This document shows, piece by piece, positions 9,828 through 17,509 of a stretch of 47,242 bases of DNA. The position numbers were made by a program, and so were the translations under genes. The stretch's first letter is position 1. Each line of letters begins with the position of its first letter. Under the pieces are notes generated by a model that was given only the letters and a program-made list of their open reading frames with translations, ran no database searches and was not told the origin of the DNA. Source of the stretch: an uncultured Alphaproteobacteria bacterium. Its GTDB lineage: Bacteria; Pseudomonadota; Alphaproteobacteria; RF32; CAG-239. The stretch covers positions 1 through 47,242 of the forward strand of contig CALXYD010000008.1 of the NCBI GenBank assembly GCA_944392865.1, in the 5' to 3' direction.

Positions 9828-10454
9828 CTATTTGATTACTTCCAAACGATTTTTTACAATATGGTCTATCAAACCGAACTCTTTGGCTTCTTCCGGATTC
9901 ATAAAGTTATCCCTATCCATCGCTTTTTCGATAACGGACAGTTTATTGCCGGTATTTTCAGCATAAATCTTATTCAGACGCTTTTTTAATTCCAAAATTT
10001 CACGCGCCTGAATTTCAATATCCGACGCCATACCACGAGCGCCGCCGGACGGCTGATGAATCATAATACGGGAATTCGGCAGGGAATAACGTTTCCCCTT
10101 GGTGCCGCCTGCCAATAAAAACGACCCCATGGAGCAGGCTTGCCCAATACATAACGTTGCCACATCGCATGATATATATTTCATCGTGTCATACATCGCC
10201 AAGCCCGAGGAAACAACGCCTCCAGGAGAATTGATATACAGAAAAATATCTTTTTTCGGATTTTCCGACTCCAAAAACAGCAACTGCGCGCAAACCAGTG
10301 CCGAAACTTCATCATTTACCTGGCCGGTCAAAAATACTATTCTCTCTTTTAACAGCCGGGAGAAAATATCAAAAGAACGCTCACCGCGCGAGGTTTGCTC
10401 TATAACCATCGGAACAAGCGTATTATCATAAACTTCCAAAGCGCTTTTACTCAT
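9828..10454 (-). CDS. clpP: ATP-dependent Clp protease proteolytic subunit ClpP
   Basis: About 208 residues in the standard ClpP fold. The catalytic triad is visible: Ser108 in GQACSMGSF, His133 in IMIHQPSGG and Asp182 in the MDRDNFM motif. ClpP forms the two-ring tetradecameric protease chamber served by ClpX. An in-frame GTG four codons upstream (10466) is less likely as the start because AAAGG immediately abuts it, while ATG at 10454 has purine-rich sequence ahead of it. The gene is first in the clpP-clpX operon. Confidence 0.97.
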   Translation of the reverse strand: MSKSALEVYDNTLVPMVIEQTSRGERSFDIFSRLLKERIVFLTGQVNDEVSALVCAQLLFLESENPKKDIFLYINSPGGVVSSGLAMYDTMKYISCDVATLCIGQACSMGSFLLAGGTKGKRYSLPNSRIMIHQPSGGARGMASDIEIQAREILELKKRLNKIYAENTGNKLSVIEKAMDRDNFMNPEEAKEFGLIDHIVKNRLEVIK

Positions 10455-10550
10455 CTGCCCTAACACCTTTAATTTAAATTGTAAAAACTAATGTTACTTT
10501 ATAAGCCATATCATCAACAAATCGTAAACAAAAGCAAGCTTTTTATCAAA

Positions 10551-11288
10551 TTATTCCCGCTTGCTCTTAACATTGTTGCCCATATAGGACAGATCATAGG
10601 TGCTGATAGACAAACCAAACGGGTTTATCATTCCCTGCTCTTTGTTATCCAGATATTTAGAAAAATTAAAGCTCATCCGCAATGTTGCAATCCAATAGCT
10701 GATTAAGGGTTCCTGCCTGTCGGGAATATGCTCTATGAGATTGAAACGTACCTGCCAGAAATCAAATGAAACAGGATAAATCATCGTCGTTACGACAGTC
10801 CTACGAACACCCTGTTTTTGCAACATGATAAAATACGGATACTCCGTATTCATAAAATTTTGATAAACGTCATTTGATGATGCCAGATAGATAAACTGTT
10901 CCTGCCCCAAACGATGTTCCATTTCCGCCAAATCATCACCTATCGTATAACGTTTGACTATATAATCGTTTAGCAGGCTCTCCGTGGCCAGGTCGCCGGC
11001 AAAAGCGACACTTTCCGCCGGCTCCATCCTTGTTATCTGGTAGCGGTTGTAATCTATTTGCAAGGGCATAATTTTTGTTTTCTTCAAAGGTATCATAATG
11101 CATAAGACACTGCCTAATATCATACTAACACACAAACTCAAACAAGAAACAACGACAAAAAAGCGCGACGTCCATAAATAGCGGCGCTCGGGAAACGCGC
11201 GAACATCAACTTTTTCGGGATAATACCCAAGTTCATCTTTAGGCGCTTTTTCCTTATATTTAAACAGCGTATAAAATAAATTAAACAT
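10551..11288 (-). CDS. VirB8-like type IV secretion inner-membrane protein (orphan)
   Basis: About 245 residues: a cytoplasmic N-terminus of some 40 residues, one membrane segment at about residues 42-68, and a periplasmic domain. The periplasmic part resembles the NTF2-like VirB8 fold, with a strand segment containing WQVRFNLIEH, then YWIATLRMSF, and near the C-terminus Asn-Pro-Phe-Gly (about 222-225) followed by LSISTYDLSYM. An NPxG motif at this place is characteristic of VirB8. VirB8 proteins bridge inner-membrane and core components of type IV secretion systems. No other virB gene is in the window, so it is either part of a dispersed system or has another use. It diverges from a TolC-like lipoprotein gene. 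The start at 11288 has a GGGAGAGGG-type ribosome-binding site. Confidence 0.7.
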   Translation of the reverse strand: MFNLFYTLFKYKEKAPKDELGYYPEKVDVRAFPERRYLWTSRFFVVVSCLSLCVSMILGSVLCIMIPLKKTKIMPLQIDYNRYQITRMEPAESVAFAGDLATESLLNDYIVKRYTIGDDLAEMEHRLGQEQFIYLASSNDVYQNFMNTEYPYFIMLQKQGVRRTVVTTMIYPVSFDFWQVRFNLIEHIPDRQEPLISYWIATLRMSFNFSKYLDNKEQGMINPFGLSISTYDLSYMGNNVKSKRE

Positions 11289-11421
11289 TACCACCCTCTC
11301 CCTGTCGGTTTCTTTTCCGTATAGTTTACATTAAAGTTGTATAAAATCAAATAAAATACTACCAATTAAAAAATAATTAGTGTAAATGTTTAGGTAACGG
11401 TATTATTTGAGGGAAAATCTG

Positions 11422-13281
11422 ATGAAAAAGCTTATCTATTTTTTGGGGAGCGCAGCCGGGCTGTTGGCGGCCTGTTCAACAACAAAGACGCAGGAAATTC
11501 CGGTGGTTGAAGCGCCGATGATGTCGGCATATTATTCCGATTGGGACAGAGCTGTCCGTGCGGACGTTGATTTGCAGAATATGTATGTCGGGACGCCTTC
11601 CCAAATATCCCGCCCGATTGATATGTATATGGCGATGGCGCTGGCTCTCAAATATAATTACACACGCCGGCTGGCCAGCTATCAGGAAAATCTTGTCAAG
11701 AGCAACATCAATCCGATGACACTACCGACAATGGCGGAGAATCTCGGATACGATAATACGATGAACTCAACGGCTACTCCGGCGGACTTGAAGTTGTCTT
11801 GGAATTTGTTGGATATTTCTTCTTTATACTATCAGAATAATTTGGCTGCGCCGGAAATTGCCGCACAAGAGCAGAGCCGAAAAGCAATCAATAACATTCT
11901 GCAAGAGGCTCGTTCTCTTTATTGGAAAGCTTTGGCTGCGCAGCGCCTGATTCCGGTTATTGACGATATGAACGAATATCTGGTGCGCGTGGTTGATGAA
12001 TTAAACGCCCGGTCAAACGAAATGATGAAAGAGGGAAAGACGCCTTCCACGAATCTGCTGCTCAAAAAGAGAAAATATCTGGAAAGCATTCAGCAGTTAG
12101 CTGCTTTGCGGAAAAAGTTTGATACGGCACAAGCCGAATTTGCCGGATTTTTAGGTTTTTACCCATCAACGGAAATAAAGATGGCGGGTGCCGAATATGG
12201 CAATTTTGCCATTCCGTCCATGCGGGCAAAAATACAACAGCTGGAGTGGCTGGCGTTGACGAATCGTCCCGAACTCAGAGCTTTTGACAATATAACGGAT
12301 AAGAGCGAGCTGGAGCTGGTTATTAAAGATTTTGACGATGTCAATAACAGCGATTACCGGCAAGACCCTAATTATTATAATCGTAAATGGTCGAAAGAAT
12401 CCAACGATCTGGCGATGACTGTCTTTGAAGACGTGCGTTATCCCGGAGTCAGCACTTATAACTCGCTGGCCAGACAAAGAATGACGAACATTGTTTTGAA
12501 TCAGGTTTATCTGGCATGGGCGATGTATCAATCCGCGGTAGAAGAATACTTGCTGAATATGAGTGTTGCGACAACTTCTGAGGATATTGCCGAGGATATT
12601 ACGGATAAAGAAGGCTCCGACAAAGCTGTCAGCCATCTGGAATCGGCAAAGGCGATTATTGACGAGGCGCAGGCTTTTCTGGCTTATATTGACGTGCAAG
12701 AGGCTATCGGTAAATTATATGCCAGCATCGGAATGGATGCGGTGCCGTCGGAAATGTTGAACGAATCGCCCTCGCTGATAGCTATTCAAATTAAGAAAAC
12801 TTTAGATAAATGGCAGGACGGCATATTTATAACCCGCCCGGACGGTGCAATCACGACACTTTCCGAGAGAAAACCGCCGGTTGATATTTCTTCCCCGACG
12901 CTGGTGCCGGATATTGCCGTGGGAACGGGTTCGGAAGTCAACATCAAAATACCGGATGAAGTTTTCAATACCGTAGAGTGGAATGGCGAATATACGACGG
13001 TTGCCGGTTCTCTTGACGACGCAGGATTGCCGGCGTGGCTGAAATATGACGAGAAAACGCACACGTTTACCGGACGTCCGACTTTAGAAGATGAAGGAAA
13101 ACATAAGATTAAAGTTTATGCTATGGATAAGTCCGGTAATTCGGCTGTTTTGGGCTTTACCATTACCGTTGACAATATTTATATTCAGACAATGGAATAT
13201 AAAGGACTTACCGGATACAGAAGAGCAAAAGTTTATCATAAATGTATTCCGGGTGCGCCCTGTGCAAAAGATGATATCTAA
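11422..13281 (+). CDS. TolC-like outer-membrane lipoprotein with C-terminal Ig/cadherin-like domain
   Basis: About 619 residues. A signal peptide ends in the lipobox Leu-Ala-Ala-Cys with Cys18. Residues about 40-440 look like the outer-membrane efflux (TolC) family: two long coiled-coil halves with landmarks such as LSWNLLDIS, EARSLYWKALAAQRL, TNRPELRAFD and a second-half segment around RQRMTNIVLNQVYLAWAMYQ. Residues about 490-585 form a separate domain with the signature of dystroglycan-type cadherin-like/putative Ig repeats: GLPAWLKYDEKTHTFTGRP, then HKIKVYAMDKSGNSA and a final FTITVDN. The start at 11422 has GAGGG 8 bp upstream; a TTG five codons earlier lacks a site. No inner-membrane pump or adaptor gene is adjacent. 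The domain fusion is unusual. The next gene starts 12 bp downstream. Confidence 0.7.
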   Translation: MKKLIYFLGSAAGLLAACSTTKTQEIPVVEAPMMSAYYSDWDRAVRADVDLQNMYVGTPSQISRPIDMYMAMALALKYNYTRRLASYQENLVKSNINPMTLPTMAENLGYDNTMNSTATPADLKLSWNLLDISSLYYQNNLAAPEIAAQEQSRKAINNILQEARSLYWKALAAQRLIPVIDDMNEYLVRVVDELNARSNEMMKEGKTPSTNLLLKKRKYLESIQQLAALRKKFDTAQAEFAGFLGFYPSTEIKMAGAEYGNFAIPSMRAKIQQLEWLALTNRPELRAFDNITDKSELELVIKDFDDVNNSDYRQDPNYYNRKWSKESNDLAMTVFEDVRYPGVSTYNSLARQRMTNIVLNQVYLAWAMYQSAVEEYLLNMSVATTSEDIAEDITDKEGSDKAVSHLESAKAIIDEAQAFLAYIDVQEAIGKLYASIGMDAVPSEMLNESPSLIAIQIKKTLDKWQDGIFITRPDGAITTLSERKPPVDISSPTLVPDIAVGTGSEVNIKIPDEVFNTVEWNGEYTTVAGSLDDAGLPAWLKYDEKTHTFTGRPTLEDEGKHKIKVYAMDKSGNSAVLGFTITVDNIYIQTMEYKGLTGYRRAKVYHKCIPGAPCAKDDI

Positions 13282-13293
13282 GGGGATGCTTCC

Positions 13294-14868
13294 GTGCTGA
13301 ATAAGGTTTTGGATTATCCCTTGAGGCTGACAGGAATTATCTGCCTGCTGTTGTATTTTACGGCAGGCATATTTTTTAATTCGGATATGCTTACCGGCGA
13401 GGAGATTTCATTTTTGCTTATAGGAAGCATATTCGCCTTATGCGGAGCCGACTTCAACCAGCGTCTTATTATCCTGCTTGCCGGGGCTTTACTCTTCCTT
13501 ATTTATCTGCTTTGTTTTCCTGCCCAGCCTTTATTTCTTACCGGCGCGGAATTATCATTACTGGCAACCTTGGTCTATTTTAGAAGAAAAGAAAAAGCCG
13601 TATTTCCTTTTGCGATTATTGCGGCTGCTTTTTTGTGCCATCTCTATTATATACAAACTACCGCCCTGGAAGTGCGGCAGCACGATTTAAACGGCATTTT
13701 GTTCTATATGCAAGAAATTACAGACAAAGGTCTTAATTGGCGCGATTTTAACCCCTGGAATATGTATTATTTATTTCATCAGCCTTTGCACTTTTTCATT
13801 AGCGGGCATATATACCGTTTAAGTTTGACTCTTTGGGGCTCTCCCGTGCTTGCCGGCGAGCTTTTACAATATGTATCATTATTTTATGTTACGGCTTCTT
13901 CCATCCTTGCGGCAATGATTTTGAAAGAGCTTAAACTACCCTATTTTTTATTTCTCACAGGCGTTGCGCTTTTTGCTTTTCACCCGACGCTTTTTCTATT
14001 TTCCGGCTACATCTCCGATGATGCGCCCGTCGTATTCTGGGGATTAGCGGTTACTTATTTTGTATTGCGTTGGTATAAAATAAACTTTACCGCTTATTTG
14101 CTTTATGCGGCATTGTGTTTCGGCGCCGGCGTATTGACCAAGTTATCTATGTTGATGATGGTTCCGGCTTTATCTGTTTTATTTGCTTATAAGCTGATTA
14201 AAAATAAAGAGAAAAGAGCTGATATTTACCAAGGTTTATGTTTGTTTATCATCATTGCCGTTCCGCTATCGCTTTTGTGGGTTATCCGCAACCATATTTT
14301 ATACGATATGCCTTTTTATAATGTTCCGGACACCTCACCATGGGGGCAGAATTTTAAGCATCTGTCCTTCGCAGAAAGAATCAGCGATTTTTCACAACTC
14401 TTTTCCCCTTTTTTGAGCGTGCCGGCATCGGTTGATGCGAATATCTGGCTGGCTATATTGAAAACCGAACTTTTCGGGGAATGGAATCCTTTTATCCACC
14501 GCTCTTTGGCCTATTATCCGGCATTTTTTATCTATCTTTTTAATTTGATAATCAAGCCGCTCGTATTAGGAGGGCTTATTGTTCTGCTGCCCAAAATAAA
14601 GCGTCTGCCCTCTTTGATTTTTCCTTTTATTGTCTTTTGGCTTATTCAATATGTTACTGTCTGGAGTTATGGCTTTAAGTATGCGATGGACTACCCCTAC
14701 GCCTGCTCAACGGATTACCGCCTGTTTGCACAACTTTTGTTGCCGGAAATTATTTTTATCTGCATGATATTGCGCATTATCGCAAATAAGCGACAGCAAA
14801 TCGGTATTTTTGCTGTCGCTCTTGCCTATGCTACGATTATTTCCTGCGTCTATTTCAGTATGCTTTGA
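13294..14868 (+). CDS. GT-C family membrane glycosyltransferase-like protein
   Basis: A 524-residue, very hydrophobic protein with about twelve membrane segments. A first-loop region holding VRQHDLNGILFYMQEI, followed by FHQPLHFFISGHIYRL, resembles the HD...G and QxPLxY landmarks of ArnT/PMT-like GT-C enzymes, and SGYISDDAPVVFW resembles the later acidic loop. The likely job is transfer of a sugar from a polyprenyl-phosphate donor at the periplasmic face of the membrane. The start is a GTG with AGGGG 8 bp upstream that overlaps the stop codon of the TolC-like gene, so the two are probably coupled. Its stop lies 2 bp from the stop of the convergent DUF2155 gene, leaving no room for a separate terminator. 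Confidence 0.65.
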   Translation: MLNKVLDYPLRLTGIICLLLYFTAGIFFNSDMLTGEEISFLLIGSIFALCGADFNQRLIILLAGALLFLIYLLCFPAQPLFLTGAELSLLATLVYFRRKEKAVFPFAIIAAAFLCHLYYIQTTALEVRQHDLNGILFYMQEITDKGLNWRDFNPWNMYYLFHQPLHFFISGHIYRLSLTLWGSPVLAGELLQYVSLFYVTASSILAAMILKELKLPYFLFLTGVALFAFHPTLFLFSGYISDDAPVVFWGLAVTYFVLRWYKINFTAYLLYAALCFGAGVLTKLSMLMMVPALSVLFAYKLIKNKEKRADIYQGLCLFIIIAVPLSLLWVIRNHILYDMPFYNVPDTSPWGQNFKHLSFAERISDFSQLFSPFLSVPASVDANIWLAILKTELFGEWNPFIHRSLAYYPAFFIYLFNLIIKPLVLGGLIVLLPKIKRLPSLIFPFIVFWLIQYVTVWSYGFKYAMDYPYACSTDYRLFAQLLLPEIIFICMILRIIANKRQQIGIFAVALAYATIISCVYFSML

Positions 14869-14870
14869 AA

Positions 14871-15668
14871 TTAATTTTGGCGCAGGCTTTCAAGCTCGGC
14901 GTCTATCTCAGCATCCCATTCATTTTCGGCGTTAGTGTCTGCTGTTGCTTTTTTCCCACTTTTGGCTTCATCCGCAGGTTTTGCCGTTTCTTCCTGTATT
15001 TGCATAAACTGCAACAAATTTTGCGGTTCCTCACCTTCCGGAATATCGCTCACATAAGCGGCGGACTGCTCTGAGATGTAAGTCGGAGCCGGCTTTATAT
15101 CTTTTTCAATATCTCTGTCCTGCTGAGTAAAATCTTTAATATGGATAACCTTTTCTTCGGGCTTTTGTATTTCTTCATCGGGGATTTTAATTTCAGGCTC
15201 TGCCTTGCCCAGAATTACATCTTTGCCCGGCAGATTGTCACGGGCAGCCAGCTCTTCAGGCGTTAAAAATTTTGCTCCCTCAACATCAGCATTTACGCAT
15301 TCCAACAGCCAGACATCGTAAATCGGGTGTTCAATGGCGTTTATGCCGGGAGTTGAAGAAATGAGCCAACCGCGGAAAATATTATACTCTTCCGTACCAA
15401 AACTTTTATCTGCAACATCCACAAAAGCAAAATTTTCCGGCGTTTCTTCGGCAGGACGCGTTTTACAAGAGCGCAAGACCAATGAAAAATCTCCGAACGC
15501 AATTTTTGAATTAACGGGAACGGTTATTTTGTTTATCCGTCCCGTAACCTTGTCCATCGCCTGCATTATCGCCGCATTAGTAGGTATTTCCGCAGCGTTA
15601 GCCACTGTTGCCGCCAGGCAAGATACAGCCGTGCCGGTTATCAGCAAATTCTTAATTTTTTTCATCAT
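14871..15668 (-). CDS. DUF2155 family exported protein
   Basis: A 265-residue protein with an N-terminal signal peptide (cleavage near Ala-Asn-Ala-Ala, residues 23-26). The DUF2155 core lies at about residues 35-135, with landmarks MDKVTGRINKITVPV, FGDFSLVLRSCKTRPAEETPE (read in two parts), FRGWLISSTPGINAIEHPIYDVW and a conserved Cys after it. This family is nearly restricted to alphaproteobacteria; its biochemical role is unknown. The remaining 130 residues are low-complexity and charged, rich in Glu, Lys and Pro, and probably disordered. The gene overlaps the upstream mlaD gene by 17 bp, so it belongs to the MCE operon and may act with it in envelope lipid traffic. Confidence 0.85.
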   Translation of the reverse strand: MMKKIKNLLITGTAVSCLAATVANAAEIPTNAAIMQAMDKVTGRINKITVPVNSKIAFGDFSLVLRSCKTRPAEETPENFAFVDVADKSFGTEEYNIFRGWLISSTPGINAIEHPIYDVWLLECVNADVEGAKFLTPEELAARDNLPGKDVILGKAEPEIKIPDEEIQKPEEKVIHIKDFTQQDRDIEKDIKPAPTYISEQSAAYVSDIPEGEEPQNLLQFMQIQEETAKPADEAKSGKKATADTNAENEWDAEIDAELESLRQN

Positions 15669-16110
15669 TTCCCGTTACCATAAAGATTATTTCACCAACC
15701 ATATCTTCTAAAGATTTGGCATCTTTCGTATTTGTCGCCGTGCTGCCGGGCATTAGTTTTTCCGCAGAAGTTCCCGGTTCTATTTTTACAAACTTATCCC
15801 CCATTAAGCCATCGCCGGCAATTGTTATTGTGCTGTCTGCCGGCAATACGATATCCGGCATCAAGCTCATTTTGACATCAACCATATAATCTTCAGGATT
15901 GATTTTTTGCGCTAAAACCGTTCCGACTTTGATACCGTTAATGCGAACATCGGCGCCGGTATTCAGTCCGCCAACTTTCAAGAATCTGGCGTTAATTTCA
16001 TACCCCTTGACAACCTGCAAATCCGATACCTGATAAGCAAACATCATAAACAGGGTTGCCACGGCCAATACGACCAAACCCATAATTGTTTCCACCGGTC
16101 TTTTATTCAT
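15652..16110 (-). CDS. mlaD: MCE/MlaD family lipid-transport protein, second copy
   Basis: About 152 residues: an N-terminal membrane anchor (about residues 8-27) and a single MCE domain. The domain is recognisable from YEINARFLKVGGLNTGADV, then RINGIKVGTV and the closing GDGLMGDKFVKIEPG. MlaD forms a hexameric ring at the inner membrane through which phospholipids pass to or from MlaC. The ATG at 16110 has AAGGAG 6 bp upstream; an ATG one codon earlier is possible. It overlaps both neighbours and is the middle gene of a three-gene unit. It differs clearly from the upstream paralogue, so the pair could form mixed rings or serve two transporters. Confidence 0.87.
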   Translation of the reverse strand: MNKRPVETIMGLVVLAVATLFMMFAYQVSDLQVVKGYEINARFLKVGGLNTGADVRINGIKVGTVLAQKINPEDYMVDVKMSLMPDIVLPADSTITIAGDGLMGDKFVKIEPGTSAEKLMPGSTATNTKDAKSLEDMVGEIIFMVTGNDEKN

Positions 16111-16636
16111 CATAATCTCCTTCGTTTTGCTTTACCTGCTCTTCAACTTGCAGCGTTTCCGCTTTTCTTTTACTTTTACCTATTGATATCATCCTATCAA
16201 GCAATTCTTCTAAAACCATTGCGTCCTGCGTGTAACCGACTTGCGAATCCGGCGCCAAATATTCCTCCGAACCGCCGACATCAATTTCCACATATTTACC
16301 GCCGATTAGACCGAAGCTGACGATTGAAGCGCTGCTGTCATCCGGAATTTTATAATGCTTGTCAATTTCCAAAGTCAGCCTGGTGCGGAAATTATTATCC
16401 AATTCTGCAGCGGTCACGCGGCCGATGTCAACTCCGGATAAACGAACGGCATCTCCAACGTTCAAGCCGTCTGTGCGGCCGAAGCTGGCGTAAAGATTAT
16501 ATGTCCCGCCCAAACCTTTGCTTTCAATTGAAGCATTGTGCGACACGGTTATAAAAACGCCGACAAGGATAGCACACAACGTTATAGCGCCGGTGCGTAT
16601 CGATTTAAGCTCTTCCTTTGAATATTTTTCTTCCAC
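16103..16636 (-). CDS. MCE/MlaD family lipid-transport protein, first copy
   Basis: About 177 residues with one membrane helix near the N-terminus (about residues 13-30) and an MCE domain: YNLYASFGRTDGLNVGDAV, RLSGVDIGRV, and SFGLIGGKYVEIDVGG. A 40-residue charged tail follows. The preferred start is GTG at 16636, with AGGAG 6 to 10 bp upstream; an ATG 16 codons further out (16684) has no ribosome-binding site. It probably works with the following mlaD gene and a distant permease and ATPase (MlaE, MlaF), which are not in this window, in phospholipid trafficking that keeps outer-membrane asymmetry. Confidence 0.85.
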   Translation of the reverse strand: MEEKYSKEELKSIRTGAITLCAILVGVFITVSHNASIESKGLGGTYNLYASFGRTDGLNVGDAVRLSGVDIGRVTAAELDNNFRTRLTLEIDKHYKIPDDSSASIVSFGLIGGKYVEIDVGGSEEYLAPDSQVGYTQDAMVLEELLDRMISIGKSKRKAETLQVEEQVKQNEGDYDE

Positions 16637-16789
16637 TTGCCTCTCCTTTTTGGTTCGGACGAATCTGTTTGTTGTATACTCCATAAATAATTTTTTGTCA
16701 TCAATGTTTTAAAGATTTATTGCAAATTGTGAAAATTTTAAACATTTTCTGTTAGTTAATTTAGCATATTAAGATGATGAGGGTTTTGT

Positions 16790-17509
16790 ATGATAGAAGT
16801 GGCAAATATTTCCAAGACTTTTGGCGATAAGCAGGCTCTGAAAGATATTTCATTTAAACTTGCCCCCGGCGAGGTGGTTGCCCTTATCGGCGAGAACGGC
16901 GCGGGAAAATCGACGCTGATGCGCATTATGACCGGATTTTTGCGTGCAAACCGGGGAACCGTCAATATCTGCGGCAACGATATTGAAACGCAGAGAATCG
17001 GCGCGTTGGCTCACATCGGTTATGTTCCGGAAATATCAGCACTTTACGGCGATATGACGGTTTATGATTTTCTGCGTTGGATTGCCGGTATTTGGCAAAT
17101 TCAAGAGTATAACAAAGCAATTTTAGCCACAGCCGAGCAGATGAAAATTACCGATGTTTTACCGGATAAAATTGAAAGCTTGTCCAAAGGTTTTAAGAAG
17201 CGGGTTGAGATTGCATCCGCCCTATTACACAAGCCGACATTACTTATTCTCGACGAGCCGACCGACGGATTAGATCCGAATCAAAAATATGATATACGCA
17301 AATTTATAAAAAATTATGCGCAAAAAAATATTGTTTTGGTTTCCACGCACGTTTTGGAAGATGCCAATGTAGCGAATCGGGTTATTATGCTTGCGGACGG
17401 AGCTATTTTGCGAGATACCGACATTGAAGAATTTAAGAAAGTTTCGCACCATAAAGATTTAAGCGAGGCTTTTCGAATTTTGAGCCAACAGACACGGAAA
17501 AAGAAATGA
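16790..17509 (+). CDS. ABC transporter ATP-binding protein, GldA/ABC-2 type
   Basis: The 239-residue ATPase has a Walker A motif GENGAGKST (about 35-43), a signature motif of the variant form LSKGFKKR, Walker B LLILDEPTDGLDP and a switch histidine in VSTHVLED. The SKGF form of the signature is typical of ABC-2-type exporters including gliding-motility GldA and sodium or copper exporters. It overlaps the permease gene by 4 bp (ATGA), so the two are coupled. With the next two genes it forms a three-gene operon like GldA-GldF/GldG-DUF4340. The transported substrate is unknown; gliding is not implied in alphaproteobacteria. Confidence 0.9.
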   Translation: MIEVANISKTFGDKQALKDISFKLAPGEVVALIGENGAGKSTLMRIMTGFLRANRGTVNICGNDIETQRIGALAHIGYVPEISALYGDMTVYDFLRWIAGIWQIQEYNKAILATAEQMKITDVLPDKIESLSKGFKKRVEIASALLHKPTLLILDEPTDGLDPNQKYDIRKFIKNYAQKNIVLVSTHVLEDANVANRVIMLADGAILRDTDIEEFKKVSHHKDLSEAFRILSQQTRKKK

